DNA of 64,000 nucleotides. Source: Peiella sedimenti (GTDB taxonomy: Bacteria > Pseudomonadota > Alphaproteobacteria > Caulobacterales > Caulobacteraceae). The translations under genes and the position numbers were made by a program. The stretch covers positions 683,501-747,500 of the forward strand of contig NZ_JAUKTR010000001.1 of assembly GCF_030504955.1 (NCBI RefSeq). Direction: 5' to 3'. Position 1 is the first letter of the stretch. Each line of letters starts with the position of its first letter. Of this stretch, positions 45,321 through 53,781 are shown piece after piece. The notes under the pieces were generated by a model, which saw only the letters and a program-made list of their open reading frames with translations, was not told the origin of the DNA and searched no databases.

Positions 45321-46153
45321 GGCGTCTGATCGCGGGCATCGCCGCCGCGGTCGCGCTCGGCGCCGCCGGTCCCGGCCTGACCCAGGACGGCTGGCGCACG
45401 CCGGACCCGCAAAACCTGTTGGTCATCGACACCACCAAGGGCCGCATCGTCGTCGAAATGGTCCCCGAGGCGGCGCCTCAGCATGTGGCGCGTCTGCGCG
45501 AGTTGGCCGGGCGCGGCTTCTACGACGGCCTGATCTTCCACCGCGTCATCGACACCTTCATGGCCCAGACGGGCGACCCGCAGGGCACGGGCGCCGGCGG
45601 CAGCGACCTGCCGGACCTGCCGGCTGAGTTCACGTTTCGGCGGGGCGACGCCGTTCCGTTCCAGCCCGTTCCCGACTCCCTGCCCAACGTGCGGGCGCCT
45701 CTGCAGGCGGGGCTGTGGGGCGTGCTGCCGGTGGTCACTCAGCCGGACGGTCAGATGATGGCCACCCTGGACGGCAAGGCGGGGGGCGAGGCCCGCTTCT
45801 GCCCAGGCGTCGCCGCCATGGCGCGCACGGGCGGCGACGTGAACAGCGCCAACAGCCAGTTTTTCCTGATGCGCCAGATGAGCACCAACCTGAACAGCCA
45901 GTACACCGTCTGGGGTCGGGTCCTGACGGGCCTGGATGTGGTGCGGGGGCTGAATGTGGGCGAGCCGCCGGCCAGTCCCGATCGCATGACCCGGGTGCGC
46001 GCCGGCGATCAGATGCCCGAGGCCGAGCGTCCGCGCCTGCGCGTGGCTGAGGCGAACAGCCCCCAGATGGCCGAGGCGATAACGGCGGTCCGCGCGCAAC
46101 GCGGGGCCCGCTTCAACCTGTGCGACATCCAGCCGGTCGTCGAGGCCGGCTGA
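45317..46153 (+). CDS. Exported cyclophilin-type peptidyl-prolyl isomerase 1
   Basis: This 278-residue periplasmic foldase has a signal peptide (LIAGIAAAVALGAAGPGLT). The cyclophilin fold begins NLLVIDTTKGRIVVEMVPEAAP. The catalytic region FYDGLIFHRVIDTFMAQTGDP is complete up to the Phe/Arg/Gln cluster, and NSQFFLMRQ is conserved. A charged extension follows the core (residues 225-278), shared with the next gene. It is coupled to coaD and precedes a close paralogue. Confidence 0.92.
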   Translation: MRRLIAGIAAAVALGAAGPGLTQDGWRTPDPQNLLVIDTTKGRIVVEMVPEAAPQHVARLRELAGRGFYDGLIFHRVIDTFMAQTGDPQGTGAGGSDLPDLPAEFTFRRGDAVPFQPVPDSLPNVRAPLQAGLWGVLPVVTQPDGQMMATLDGKAGGEARFCPGVAAMARTGGDVNSANSQFFLMRQMSTNLNSQYTVWGRVLTGLDVVRGLNVGEPPASPDRMTRVRAGDQMPEAERPRLRVAEANSPQMAEAITAVRAQRGARFNLCDIQPVVEAG

Positions 46154-46167
46154 GGGGAGGATTGCCG

Positions 46168-47055
46168 ATGATGCGTCTGGTTCTGGCCCTGGCCGCCGGT
46201 GGAGCCTTGCTGAGCAGCCTCTCCGCCGCCCAGGAACCTCCGGCCGCCGTCGCCGCCGCGCCGCCGCCTGTTCCGGCCGCCAACGAGTGGCGCGCGGTCG
46301 CGCCGGAGAACCTGTTGGTCATCGACACCACCAAGGGGCGCATCCTGGTGGAGCTGGCGCCCCAGGCGGCCCCCGGCCATGTGGCGAGGATCGTTCAACT
46401 GGCGAACAGCGGCTTCTACGACGGCCAGCGCTGGCACCGGGTCATCGACTGGTTCATGGCCCAGACCGGCGATCCGCTTGGCACAGGCGAGGGACAGAGC
46501 CCCTATGAGGACCTGACGGCGGAGTTCACCTTCAGGCGTGGCGCGGACACGCCGTTCACCCCCGTGGCCAGCCCGGCCGGGACCGTCGAGGGCTTCTCAC
46601 TGTCGTTGCCGGTGGTCAGCCAGCCCGACGCCCTGATGGCCAACACCTCGGACAACAAGGTGCACGGATGGGGCACCTACTGCCCCGGCGTGGCCGGCAT
46701 GGCGCGCGGCGCCGAGGAGAACAGCGCCAACAGCCAGTTCTTCATCATGCGCCAGCCCTATCCGTCGCTGGACAAGCGCTACACGGTCTGGGGCATGACC
46801 GTGGCTGGGCTGGATGTGGTTCGAGCCCTGAGCGTGGGAGAGCCGCCGGCCGAGCCCGATCGGATGACGCGGGTGCGCACGGCCTCGGCCCTGCCAGAGG
46901 GCGAACGCCCCGCCGTTCGCGTGCTGGACACCGGCTCGGCCTTTTTCCGCAACATGGCCGAGCAGGCGCGGGCGGCGCGCGGCGCCGACTTCTCGGTCTG
47001 TGACCTGGCCCTGCCGGCGGAGGTCAGCGCCCCCGCCGCTTATACATCTGGCTGA
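46168..47055 (+). CDS. Exported cyclophilin-type peptidyl-prolyl isomerase 2
   Basis: This 295-residue paralogue of the preceding gene has a signal peptide (LVLALAAGGALLSSLSAA) and a Pro/Ala-rich stretch before the fold. It shares NLLVIDTTKGRI, RWHRVIDWFMAQTGDP, ANSQFFIMRQP and the tail GEPPAEPDRMTRV. It arose by tandem duplication and has diverged in the loops. The ATG at 46168 follows GAGGGGAGG; an ATG three bases later is also possible. It runs into the end of the convergent ppx gene, overlapping by 32 bases. Confidence 0.92.
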   Translation: MMRLVLALAAGGALLSSLSAAQEPPAAVAAAPPPVPAANEWRAVAPENLLVIDTTKGRILVELAPQAAPGHVARIVQLANSGFYDGQRWHRVIDWFMAQTGDPLGTGEGQSPYEDLTAEFTFRRGADTPFTPVASPAGTVEGFSLSLPVVSQPDALMANTSDNKVHGWGTYCPGVAGMARGAEENSANSQFFIMRQPYPSLDKRYTVWGMTVAGLDVVRALSVGEPPAEPDRMTRVRTASALPEGERPAVRVLDTGSAFFRNMAEQARAARGADFSVCDLALPAEVSAPAAYTSG

Positions 47056-48043
47056 GCAGCAGCCCTTCGCGCAGGCCGCGATCGGCGACCCGTACGCGAG
47101 GGCAGGGCCAATCAGCCTGCAGCGCCTCAAGGATGGCCGCGCCCGCCAGCACGAGATCGGCGCGGTCAGGCCCGATGCAGGGTTCGGCCGATCGCTCCTT
47201 AAGGTTCATGCCAAGCAGTCGCTCGGCGGTGGCGGTGCAGTCCTCGCGCGTCAGCCACAGTCCATCGACCTTGTTGCGGTCATACCGCAGCAGCCCCAGA
47301 TGCAGGCCCGCCAGGCTGGTCACCGCGCCGGACGAACCGATCAAGTGCGCTCGCCCGTCAGGAAAGTCTGCGGCCATCCTGCCCAGGTCGGGCGGCGGGG
47401 CCAGCGCCTGGCGCACATGATCGACCATGGCCTCGAACCAGGCGCGCGACGGCGTTTCGGGCTCAGGGAAGGCTTCGGCCAGGCTGACGACGCCCAGCGG
47501 CAACGAGCGCCAGGCCGCCAGGCGATAGCGGCGCCCGTCGCTGGGATTGAGCTGAACCCAGGACACCTCGGTGGAGCCGCCGCCCACATCCACGATAATC
47601 GCCGAGCTGTGATCGCGGTCCAAGAGGTTGGCGCACCCGCGCACGGACAGGCGCGCCTCTTCCTGCGGTTCGATGATCTCCAGTCTCAGGCCAGTCTCGG
47701 CCTCCACACGGTCAATGAACTCAGGGCCATTTTCGGCGGCGCGGCAGGCCTGAGTGGCCACGGCGCGGAAGGTCGTGACGCCGCGACGGTTCAGCTTGGC
47801 CGCACAGACTTTCAGGGCCTCCACCGCGCGGTCCATGGCGGCGGGCTGAAGTCGCCCCGAGGCGGTGAGGCCTTCGCCCAGCCTGACGATGCGCGAATAG
47901 GCGTCCACGACGCGGAAGCCGCCGCGGGTCGGCCGCGCGATCAGCAGCCGGCAGTTGTTGGTCCCCAGATCCAGCGCGCCGAACAGGGGGGCGCGGCTTG
48001 GCTCCGGGCCGGCGCCGGGCGGCGCCGAAGCGGCATCAGGCAT
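47024..48043 (-). CDS. Ppx/GppA family phosphatase
   Basis: This 339-residue actin-like ATPase-fold enzyme is of the exopolyphosphatase / pppGpp phosphohydrolase family. Phosphate loops are FGALDLGTNNCRLLIARP and IIVDVGGGSTEVSWVQL, and the C-terminal RVADRGLREGLLL is diagnostic. Whether it degrades polyphosphate, pppGpp or both cannot be told from sequence. It lacks the extra C-terminal HD domain of long Ppx forms. ATG 48043 is preferred over upstream in-frame codons because it leaves a short linker before the first motif. Confidence 0.92.
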   Translation of the reverse strand: MPDAASAPPGAGPEPSRAPLFGALDLGTNNCRLLIARPTRGGFRVVDAYSRIVRLGEGLTASGRLQPAAMDRAVEALKVCAAKLNRRGVTTFRAVATQACRAAENGPEFIDRVEAETGLRLEIIEPQEEARLSVRGCANLLDRDHSSAIIVDVGGGSTEVSWVQLNPSDGRRYRLAAWRSLPLGVVSLAEAFPEPETPSRAWFEAMVDHVRQALAPPPDLGRMAADFPDGRAHLIGSSGAVTSLAGLHLGLLRYDRNKVDGLWLTREDCTATAERLLGMNLKERSAEPCIGPDRADLVLAGAAILEALQADWPCPRVRVADRGLREGLLLSQMYKRRGR

Positions 48044-48182
48044 CAACCTGGACTCGTTGCGGCCCGCGGATCGCGGGCGTCTTGCCTGCCACCCTAAAGC
48101 GTTCGTGGGGCGGCACAATCCTGAACGGGGCCTGCATGTCCTGTTCCGGCTGGGCTCAGGGGCCGGGGTCCAATGTGGCCGC

Positions 48183-48506
48183 ATGGAAAAGGTACGTTCA
48201 GCCAAGTTCTGCATCGGCCAGGTGGTCGCCCACCTGTCAGGCGCGCTCCGGGGCGCCGTCGTCGACGTGGACGTGTTCATCGACCCGGAGGTGCAGGCGG
48301 CGCTGGGCCGCGAGCCCGAGAACGGCGACCAGCCCTACTACAGGCTGCTGGCCGAGACCGATCAGGGACCCATCCTGGCCTATGTGGGCGAGGACGAACT
48401 GATCGCCGACTTCACTGGCGAGCCGGTGCACCATCCTGCGGCGCGGGAGGTTTTCGACGGATTCAAGGGCGGTCGCTATCATCGCGATGCCCGCGCCCTG
48501 CACTGA
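48183..48506 (+). CDS. hspQ: Heat shock protein HspQ
   Basis: This 107-residue small protein of the HspQ/YccV family was first described as binding hemimethylated DNA and later as a Lon-delivery or unfolding-linked factor. Visible are AKFCIGQVVAHLSGALRGAVVDVDV and PYYRLLAETDQGPILAYVGEDEL, the central SH3-like fold. It is divergent from ppx, with 139 bases between the starts, and followed by phhA on the same strand. Which role applies here is not shown. Confidence 0.92.
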   Translation: MEKVRSAKFCIGQVVAHLSGALRGAVVDVDVFIDPEVQAALGREPENGDQPYYRLLAETDQGPILAYVGEDELIADFTGEPVHHPAAREVFDGFKGGRYHRDARALH

Positions 48507-48616
48507 TCCGGAAACGTCCGGATGGAACCCGGCGCGGCTTGAGGCTAGTTAACCCCACTGTAGGTCCGGGCATGCTTCCTTCCGCCCAGCTTCGCGCCCG
48601 CCAAGGAGGACGACCG

Positions 48617-49504
48617 ATGGGTGACTTCGCGCACGTCTTCGAGACGCCGCCGCCGGGCGCGGCCGCCGACTGGACCATCCCTCAGAACTGGGAAGCCTAT
48701 ACCGAGGTCGAGCACCAGACCTGGGTCAGCCTCTACGAGCGGCAGATGAAGGTCTTGCCGGGGCGGGCCTGCGACGCCTTCATGAAGGGGCTCGACCAGC
48801 TGGACCTGCACGGCCAGGGCATTCCCGACTTCGCCCGCATCAATGAAGCGCTCGAGAAGCTGACCGGTTGGACCGTGGTGGCCGTGCCGGGTCTGGTGCC
48901 GGATGACGTCTTCTTTGATCACCTCGCCAACCGGCGTTTCCCCGCGGGACAGTTTATCCGTCTGCCCGACCAGTTGGACTACATCCAGGAGCCTGACGTC
49001 TTTCATGACGTGTTTGGCCATGTGCCCATGCTGTGCGACCCGGTCTTCGCCGACTACATGCAGGCCTATGGGCAGGGCGGGGCGCGGGCCCAGTCGCTGG
49101 GCATGCTGAAGAACCTGGCGCGGCTTTACTGGTACACGGTCGAGTTCGGCCTGATGGAGACGCCCGAGGGGCTGCGCATCTATGGCGCGGGCATCGTCTC
49201 TTCGAAGACGGAGTCGATCTTCTGTCTGGAGGACCCCTCGCCGAACCGCCTTGGCTTCGACCTGGAGCGGGTGATGCGGACGCTCTATCGCATTGATGAC
49301 TTCCAGCAGGTCTATTTCGTCATTCCGTCGCTGGAGGCCCTGCTCGAGGAGACGACGCGCGACTTCGGCGGCGTCTATGAGCGGCTGAAGGGCACCGAGG
49401 ACCTGCCCATCGAGACGGTGCTGCCGACCGACAAGGTCTATACGCGCGGCACCCAGGCTTATGCGGCCGCGGGCGGCCGTTTCGCGCTGCGCAGGGTCGG
49501 CTGA
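48617..49504 (+). CDS. phhA: Phenylalanine 4-monooxygenase
   Basis: This 295-residue pterin-dependent, iron-containing hydroxylase converts phenylalanine to tyrosine. The iron ligands are His130 and His135 in FHDVFGHVP and Glu176 in YWYTVEFGL. GQFIRLPDQLDYIQEPD and GAGIVSSKTESIF are the pterin and substrate regions. It is a single catalytic domain, as in other bacterial forms, without the regulatory domain of animals. ATG 48617 follows AGGAGG. Its last 46 bases overlap the end of the convergent acyltransferase gene. Confidence 0.97.
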   Translation: MGDFAHVFETPPPGAAADWTIPQNWEAYTEVEHQTWVSLYERQMKVLPGRACDAFMKGLDQLDLHGQGIPDFARINEALEKLTGWTVVAVPGLVPDDVFFDHLANRRFPAGQFIRLPDQLDYIQEPDVFHDVFGHVPMLCDPVFADYMQAYGQGGARAQSLGMLKNLARLYWYTVEFGLMETPEGLRIYGAGIVSSKTESIFCLEDPSPNRLGFDLERVMRTLYRIDDFQQVYFVIPSLEALLEETTRDFGGVYERLKGTEDLPIETVLPTDKVYTRGTQAYAAAGGRFALRRVG

Positions 49505-50646
49505 GATTTCAAGCCAAAAACCCGCCGTAACCAGCTGATGCGGCGGACAATCTCGTAAATGATCCAGCTGCCGCCGAAGGTGGCGGCGATGAGCAGGGCC
49601 GCCTCCAGCCACAGGGGCAGCCAAAGGCCGGCCAGGCTGGGCGCGACCATGATGATGATGGTCTGGTGCACGATGTAGAAGGGGAAGATCGCCACCGTCA
49701 TGTAGCGGCGGATCGGGTGATCGAAGCTGAGATATCGGCGCGCGAAGCCCAGCGCCGCCGCCACCCAGAACCACTGCTCGGCCGCGAAGACGAAGCGCAT
49801 GCCGAAATAGGCCCATAGCGGCGAAGGCTCACCCCTGCCGTGCCATGCCCAGATGTAGAACAGGTTCAGCAGATAGGCGGCGACGGCGAGGCTGAGCGCG
49901 ATCCAGCGCAGGTGGGCCAGCCGTTCGGCCACGACCTCGGACTTAGCGATCAGATAGCCGCCGACGAACAGGCTGAACCAGACCGCATGTTCGTACCAAT
50001 CGGCCAGCAGCACGTGCGGGCGGTGGGCCCAGGGGAACAGAGCCAGGCGGAAAAGGCTGAGCGTAAGCCAGGGCAGGATCAGCAGCATCACGGGCGACAG
50101 GCGCTCGATGCGTTCGCTGAGGCCCGTCAGCGGCCCCCGGGCCCGGACCAGCGCCGCCAGGGCGAGGGCGTAGGCCAGCACGTAAGCCACGAACCACATG
50201 TTGTTCCAGGTGGGCACGGGCAGGCACGGTCCGTCGCAAGGCAGGCCGAACAGACCCGCCAGCCATCGCCAGCCGTAGTCGATCAGGCCCGGCGCGACGA
50301 CCTGGCCGTCCTGGATCAGCTCGAAATAGGACTGCGGCGGCATGATCAGAAAGGCGGCGAAGATCAGCGGCGGCAACAACCGCCAGGTTCGGTCCCATGC
50401 AAAGGTCCACGGGTCCGAGCGGTCCAGCATGAAGCGGCAGGCGCAACCCGAGACGAAGAACAGCAGGCCCAGTCGCCAGGGACTGGTCAGCAGCAGGGTG
50501 GCGTCCAGGGCACCGGAGGCGCGTGGGCTTTTCACGTGCCAGTCCCAACCAGCGTAGAACAGGCCGACGTGAAACAGAATCAGGACTGCGAAGGCCAGGA
50601 TACGCAGCCAGTCGAGGTCATAGCGGCGGTCGGCGGCTGCGGTCAC
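49459..50646 (-). CDS. Acyltransferase 3 family membrane protein
   Basis: This 395-residue protein has about ten membrane helices. The N terminus reads RYDLDWLRILAFAVLILFHVGLFY, with the catalytic-type His after FAVLILF, a family hallmark. TWNNMWFVAYVLAYALALAALV follows in the middle. Such proteins add acetyl or succinyl groups to sugars, lipids or glucans in the envelope. The acceptor is unknown. The start is a GTG with no clear ribosome site. It converges with phhA, overlapping it by 46 bases. Confidence 0.85.
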   Translation of the reverse strand: MTAAADRRYDLDWLRILAFAVLILFHVGLFYAGWDWHVKSPRASGALDATLLLTSPWRLGLLFFVSGCACRFMLDRSDPWTFAWDRTWRLLPPLIFAAFLIMPPQSYFELIQDGQVVAPGLIDYGWRWLAGLFGLPCDGPCLPVPTWNNMWFVAYVLAYALALAALVRARGPLTGLSERIERLSPVMLLILPWLTLSLFRLALFPWAHRPHVLLADWYEHAVWFSLFVGGYLIAKSEVVAERLAHLRWIALSLAVAAYLLNLFYIWAWHGRGEPSPLWAYFGMRFVFAAEQWFWVAAALGFARRYLSFDHPIRRYMTVAIFPFYIVHQTIIIMVAPSLAGLWLPLWLEAALLIAATFGGSWIIYEIVRRISWLRRVFGLKSQPTLRSAKRPPAAA

Positions 50647-50665
50647 TGTGGAGGTCGAGGCCTGG

Positions 50666-52009
50666 TCAGGCGCCGTGGCGCTGGAAAGGATAGAAGCCTG
50701 ACCCGAGGTGCAGCATGGCGGTCAGCTCGTCCAGGGCGCCGTAGCACTCGTCGATCAGCAGGGGGTCGGCCAGATCGGCGGGCGTCATGCGGTCGCGGTA
50801 CCAGCGCATCACCCACACCGACAGACGGGCGTGCATTTCTTCGGTCAGGCGCTGGGCGGGATTGGCGGCGGCCAGCTCGCCCTCGGTCATGACCACACGC
50901 AGACGCAGGCAGGCGGGCCCGCCGCCGTTCCTCATGCTCTGACGCACATCCACGTACTCGACCGCGCCGATGGGGCCGTTTGAGGCGGCCAGCTTTTCGG
51001 CCGCGGCGTGGGCGCGCGGGTTCTCGCGCGTCTCGACGGGCGCCAGCAGCGTCAGTCTGTCCTGGCCGGGGACGGTGAGTAGCTGGCTGTTGAACAGATA
51101 GGACGAGACCGCGTCCTCGATGGGCAGGTCCGCCTCAAGGATCTCAAGGAAGACCGGCTCGAACAGGCCCTCGGCCGCGCGGCGGATGGCGTCCAGCGTG
51201 GCCTTTTTGTCCTCGAAGGCCAGCTCGTGGAACAGCAGGGCCTCGCGCGTGCCGACGCAGACGACGTCGTTGTGGAAAGCGCCTCCGCCGATGGCGGCGC
51301 GGCCCTGGCGGGCGAAGACGGGCCGCTGCGTCCCGTGGCGGCGCGCGACGGCCTCGGAAGCCTGCAGCGTCTGGCGGGCGGGGAAGTCGTCCTGCCAACG
51401 CTCCCAGCCGTCGCGGCCCCAGACGAACAGATTGACGCCCGGCTGGCCGTGCTCGGCGCACAGGCGAACATGGTTGGCCGCACCTTCGTCGCCCAGGTGC
51501 GCCACGCTCGGCAGGGGGCCGTGAACGGCGAAGCGCGCCTCGTCGGGGAACAGCCGCTTGAGAATGCGGTGCGTCTGCTCGCCTTCCAGCGCGCGATGGA
51601 TGTTGCTGGTCAGGTTGGCCGCCGACAGATGCAGGCGGCCATCAAGGGCGTCGGCGCTGGGCGTGACGGTGGCGGCGTTGGCGGCCCACATGGCCGAGGC
51701 CGAGCAGGCGGCGGCGGCGAAGGCGGGCGCCTCTTTCCAGGCGCTGGCCAGCACCTCGCCGTCCTTCCCCGAAAAGCCCAGGTCGCGCAGAAAGGGGATG
51801 TGTGGACGCTGGTGCGGGGGCAGGACGAACTGGGGAATGCCCAGATCCGCCAGGCGCTTCATCTTTGCCAGGCCTTCCAGGGCCGCGCCGCGTGGGTCGG
51901 AAACTTGGCCCCGGTTGCGGTCGCTGGCCAGGTTGCCCGGCGACAGCCCGGCATAGGAGTGGGTCGGCCCGACCAGGCCGTCGCAGTTGGCTTCGTGGGC
52001 TAGCGTCAT
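50666..52009 (-). CDS. astB: N-succinylarginine dihydrolase
   Basis: This 447-residue member of the guanidino-modifying superfamily hydrolyses succinylarginine to succinylornithine, two ammonia and CO2, the second step of the AST pathway of arginine catabolism. The catalytic set is visible: Glu175 in DEGAANH, His246 in AFHNDVV and Cys367 in GGGPACLRL. The length equals that of characterised enzymes. It is the last gene of the leftward operon. A small membrane-protein gene separates it from astD. Confidence 0.97.
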   Translation of the reverse strand: MTLAHEANCDGLVGPTHSYAGLSPGNLASDRNRGQVSDPRGAALEGLAKMKRLADLGIPQFVLPPHQRPHIPFLRDLGFSGKDGEVLASAWKEAPAFAAAACSASAMWAANAATVTPSADALDGRLHLSAANLTSNIHRALEGEQTHRILKRLFPDEARFAVHGPLPSVAHLGDEGAANHVRLCAEHGQPGVNLFVWGRDGWERWQDDFPARQTLQASEAVARRHGTQRPVFARQGRAAIGGGAFHNDVVCVGTREALLFHELAFEDKKATLDAIRRAAEGLFEPVFLEILEADLPIEDAVSSYLFNSQLLTVPGQDRLTLLAPVETRENPRAHAAAEKLAASNGPIGAVEYVDVRQSMRNGGGPACLRLRVVMTEGELAAANPAQRLTEEMHARLSVWVMRWYRDRMTPADLADPLLIDECYGALDELTAMLHLGSGFYPFQRHGA

Positions 52010-52011
52010 TT

Positions 52012-52341
52012 CTATGTCCGCCGAACCTCGACCAACAGGCCCAGGCTCCTAAGCAAAGGATCGCTGCCGTAGTGCAGCGCGAGAAGCGTGACCGCCGCAA
52101 GACCAGCCAGTAGCAGCGACTCGCGCTTCAACCCGCTCCGCCAAAATTCAAAGGCCGTAACGCCACACATCAGGCCAAACGTCGTGCTCCAGATCAGTAT
52201 CCGAGTCGCTGGTGGAACTCGCAAATCTTGCCCGAAATTAAAGCTGACGGCAGCGACGAAAAGAGCTGTCAGGCTGAAGAGAACATACGTGATCACAGCG
52301 AGGCGGTACTCGCGAGAGCGGCCATTGCTGGTGGCAGTCAT
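52012..52341 (-). CDS. Small membrane protein inside the ast operon
   Basis: This 109-residue protein has about three membrane helices (about residues 15-36, 44-64 and 77-95) and a basic N terminus. I recognise no family. Its ATG overlaps the astD stop (TGATG), so it is translated with the operon. It stops three bases before astB. Its DNA is visibly lower in GC than astB and astD, suggesting later arrival. Its role in arginine use, if any, is unknown. Confidence 0.65.
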   Translation of the reverse strand: MTATSNGRSREYRLAVITYVLFSLTALFVAAVSFNFGQDLRVPPATRILIWSTTFGLMCGVTAFEFWRSGLKRESLLLAGLAAVTLLALHYGSDPLLRSLGLLVEVRRT

Positions 52342-53750
52342 CAAGCCAGCCCCTTGATCTCGCCCGCGGTGGAGCGGACCTGATCGGCCTCGAAGCTGGC
52401 CACTGGGTAAGCGCAGTAGTCCGCCGCGTAATAGGCGCTGGGGCGGTGGTTTCCGCTGGCGCCCAGGCCGCCGAAGGGCATGTCGCCGGCCGCCCCGGTG
52501 GTCGGACGGTTCCAATTGACGACACCGGCGCGGATCTCGTCGAGGAAGCGGTCCCATAGGCCGCCGTCATTGCTGAGCAGACCGGCGGACAGGCCATACT
52601 TGGTGTCGTTGGCCGCCTCCATGGCCTGATCGAAACTGGAGACGCGGCGCAGCTGTAGGACCGGAGCGAAAATCTCCTCGTCCGGCAGGTCGCGGGCCTC
52701 GGTCACGTCCAGCAGGGCCGGGCGGACGAAGGCGCCGCCGCGTTCGGACTTCAGCGGCCGGATCACCCTGGCGCCGCGCGCCACCAGGCTCTCGACCTGG
52801 GCCAGGGCGCCCTCGGCAGCGCGGGCCGAGATCAGCGGCCCCATGAAGGGGGCGGGGTCGGCGTTCCAGGCATCTACGATCAGCCGGTCCGACAGGGCCG
52901 CCAGCGCCTCGATCAGGGCGTCCGCCTCGCTGTCCTGCACGATCAGCCGCCGCGCGCACGAGCAGCGCTGGCCGGTGGTGATCCAGCCGGACATGGCGAC
53001 CAGCGTCGCGGCGGCCTCAGCGTCGCCAAAGTTCCACGCCACCAGCGGGTTGTTGCCGCCCAGCTCCAGCGCCAGGATCACATGCGGGTCGTCGGCGAAC
53101 TTGCGCCGGAAGTGCGCGCCCGCCGCGCCCGAGCCGGTGAACATCAGGGCGTCGATGCGCTGATCCAGCAGGGCCGCGCCGGTCTCACGCCCACCCTGGA
53201 CGATGTTGAAGACGCCGTGCGGCAGGCCAGCCATGCTCATGGCCTTGCCGATCATCTCGCCCGTGCCGGGCGCTTCCTCCGAAGGCTTGAAGACGACCGT
53301 ATCGCCCGCCAGCAGCGCGGGGAGGATGTGGCCGTTGGGCAGATGGCCGGGGAAGTTGAACGGACCCAAAACCGCCGCCACGCCGTGGGGCCGGTGACGC
53401 AGGACGGCGCGGCCGAAACCGGTCTCGACCTGGCGCTGGCCGGCGCGCTCTTCCTGGGCGCGGATGGAAATATCGATCTTGCCCTGCATGGCGGCCAGTT
53501 CGGCCTGGGTCTCCCACAGGGCCTTGCCGGTCTCGCGGCTGATGATTTCGGAGAAGGCGGGCGCCAACTCCTTCAGCGAGGCCTGGTAGCGCTTCATGGC
53601 CGCCACCCGCTCGTCACGCGGCATCCGCGCCCAGGCGGGGAAGGCGGACCGCGCGGCGTCCACGGCGGCGGCGACCTCAACCGGCGAGGCGGCCTGGCCC
53701 TCCCAGACGGTTTCGCCGGTGGCGGGATCGGTGGAGATCAGCTTGGTCAT
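52341..53750 (-). CDS. astD: Succinylglutamate-semialdehyde dehydrogenase
   Basis: This 469-residue NAD-dependent aldehyde dehydrogenase makes succinylglutamate in the AST pathway. The fold shows GPFNFPGHLPNGHILPALLAGDTVVFKPSEEAPG, the Glu in ILALELGGNNPLV and the catalytic Cys in TTGQRCSCARR, with EEIFAPVL near the end. Assignment to AstD rather than another ALDH rests on the adjacent astA and astB. ATG 53750 is preferred to TTG 53777. astA ends 31 bases upstream of it. Confidence 0.95.
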   Translation of the reverse strand: MTKLISTDPATGETVWEGQAASPVEVAAAVDAARSAFPAWARMPRDERVAAMKRYQASLKELAPAFSEIISRETGKALWETQAELAAMQGKIDISIRAQEERAGQRQVETGFGRAVLRHRPHGVAAVLGPFNFPGHLPNGHILPALLAGDTVVFKPSEEAPGTGEMIGKAMSMAGLPHGVFNIVQGGRETGAALLDQRIDALMFTGSGAAGAHFRRKFADDPHVILALELGGNNPLVAWNFGDAEAAATLVAMSGWITTGQRCSCARRLIVQDSEADALIEALAALSDRLIVDAWNADPAPFMGPLISARAAEGALAQVESLVARGARVIRPLKSERGGAFVRPALLDVTEARDLPDEEIFAPVLQLRRVSSFDQAMEAANDTKYGLSAGLLSNDGGLWDRFLDEIRAGVVNWNRPTTGAAGDMPFGGLGASGNHRPSAYYAADYCAYPVASFEADQVRSTAGEIKGLA

Positions 53751-53781
53751 GGCGTGCAGATAGGCCGTTCCGGCCAAGAAA

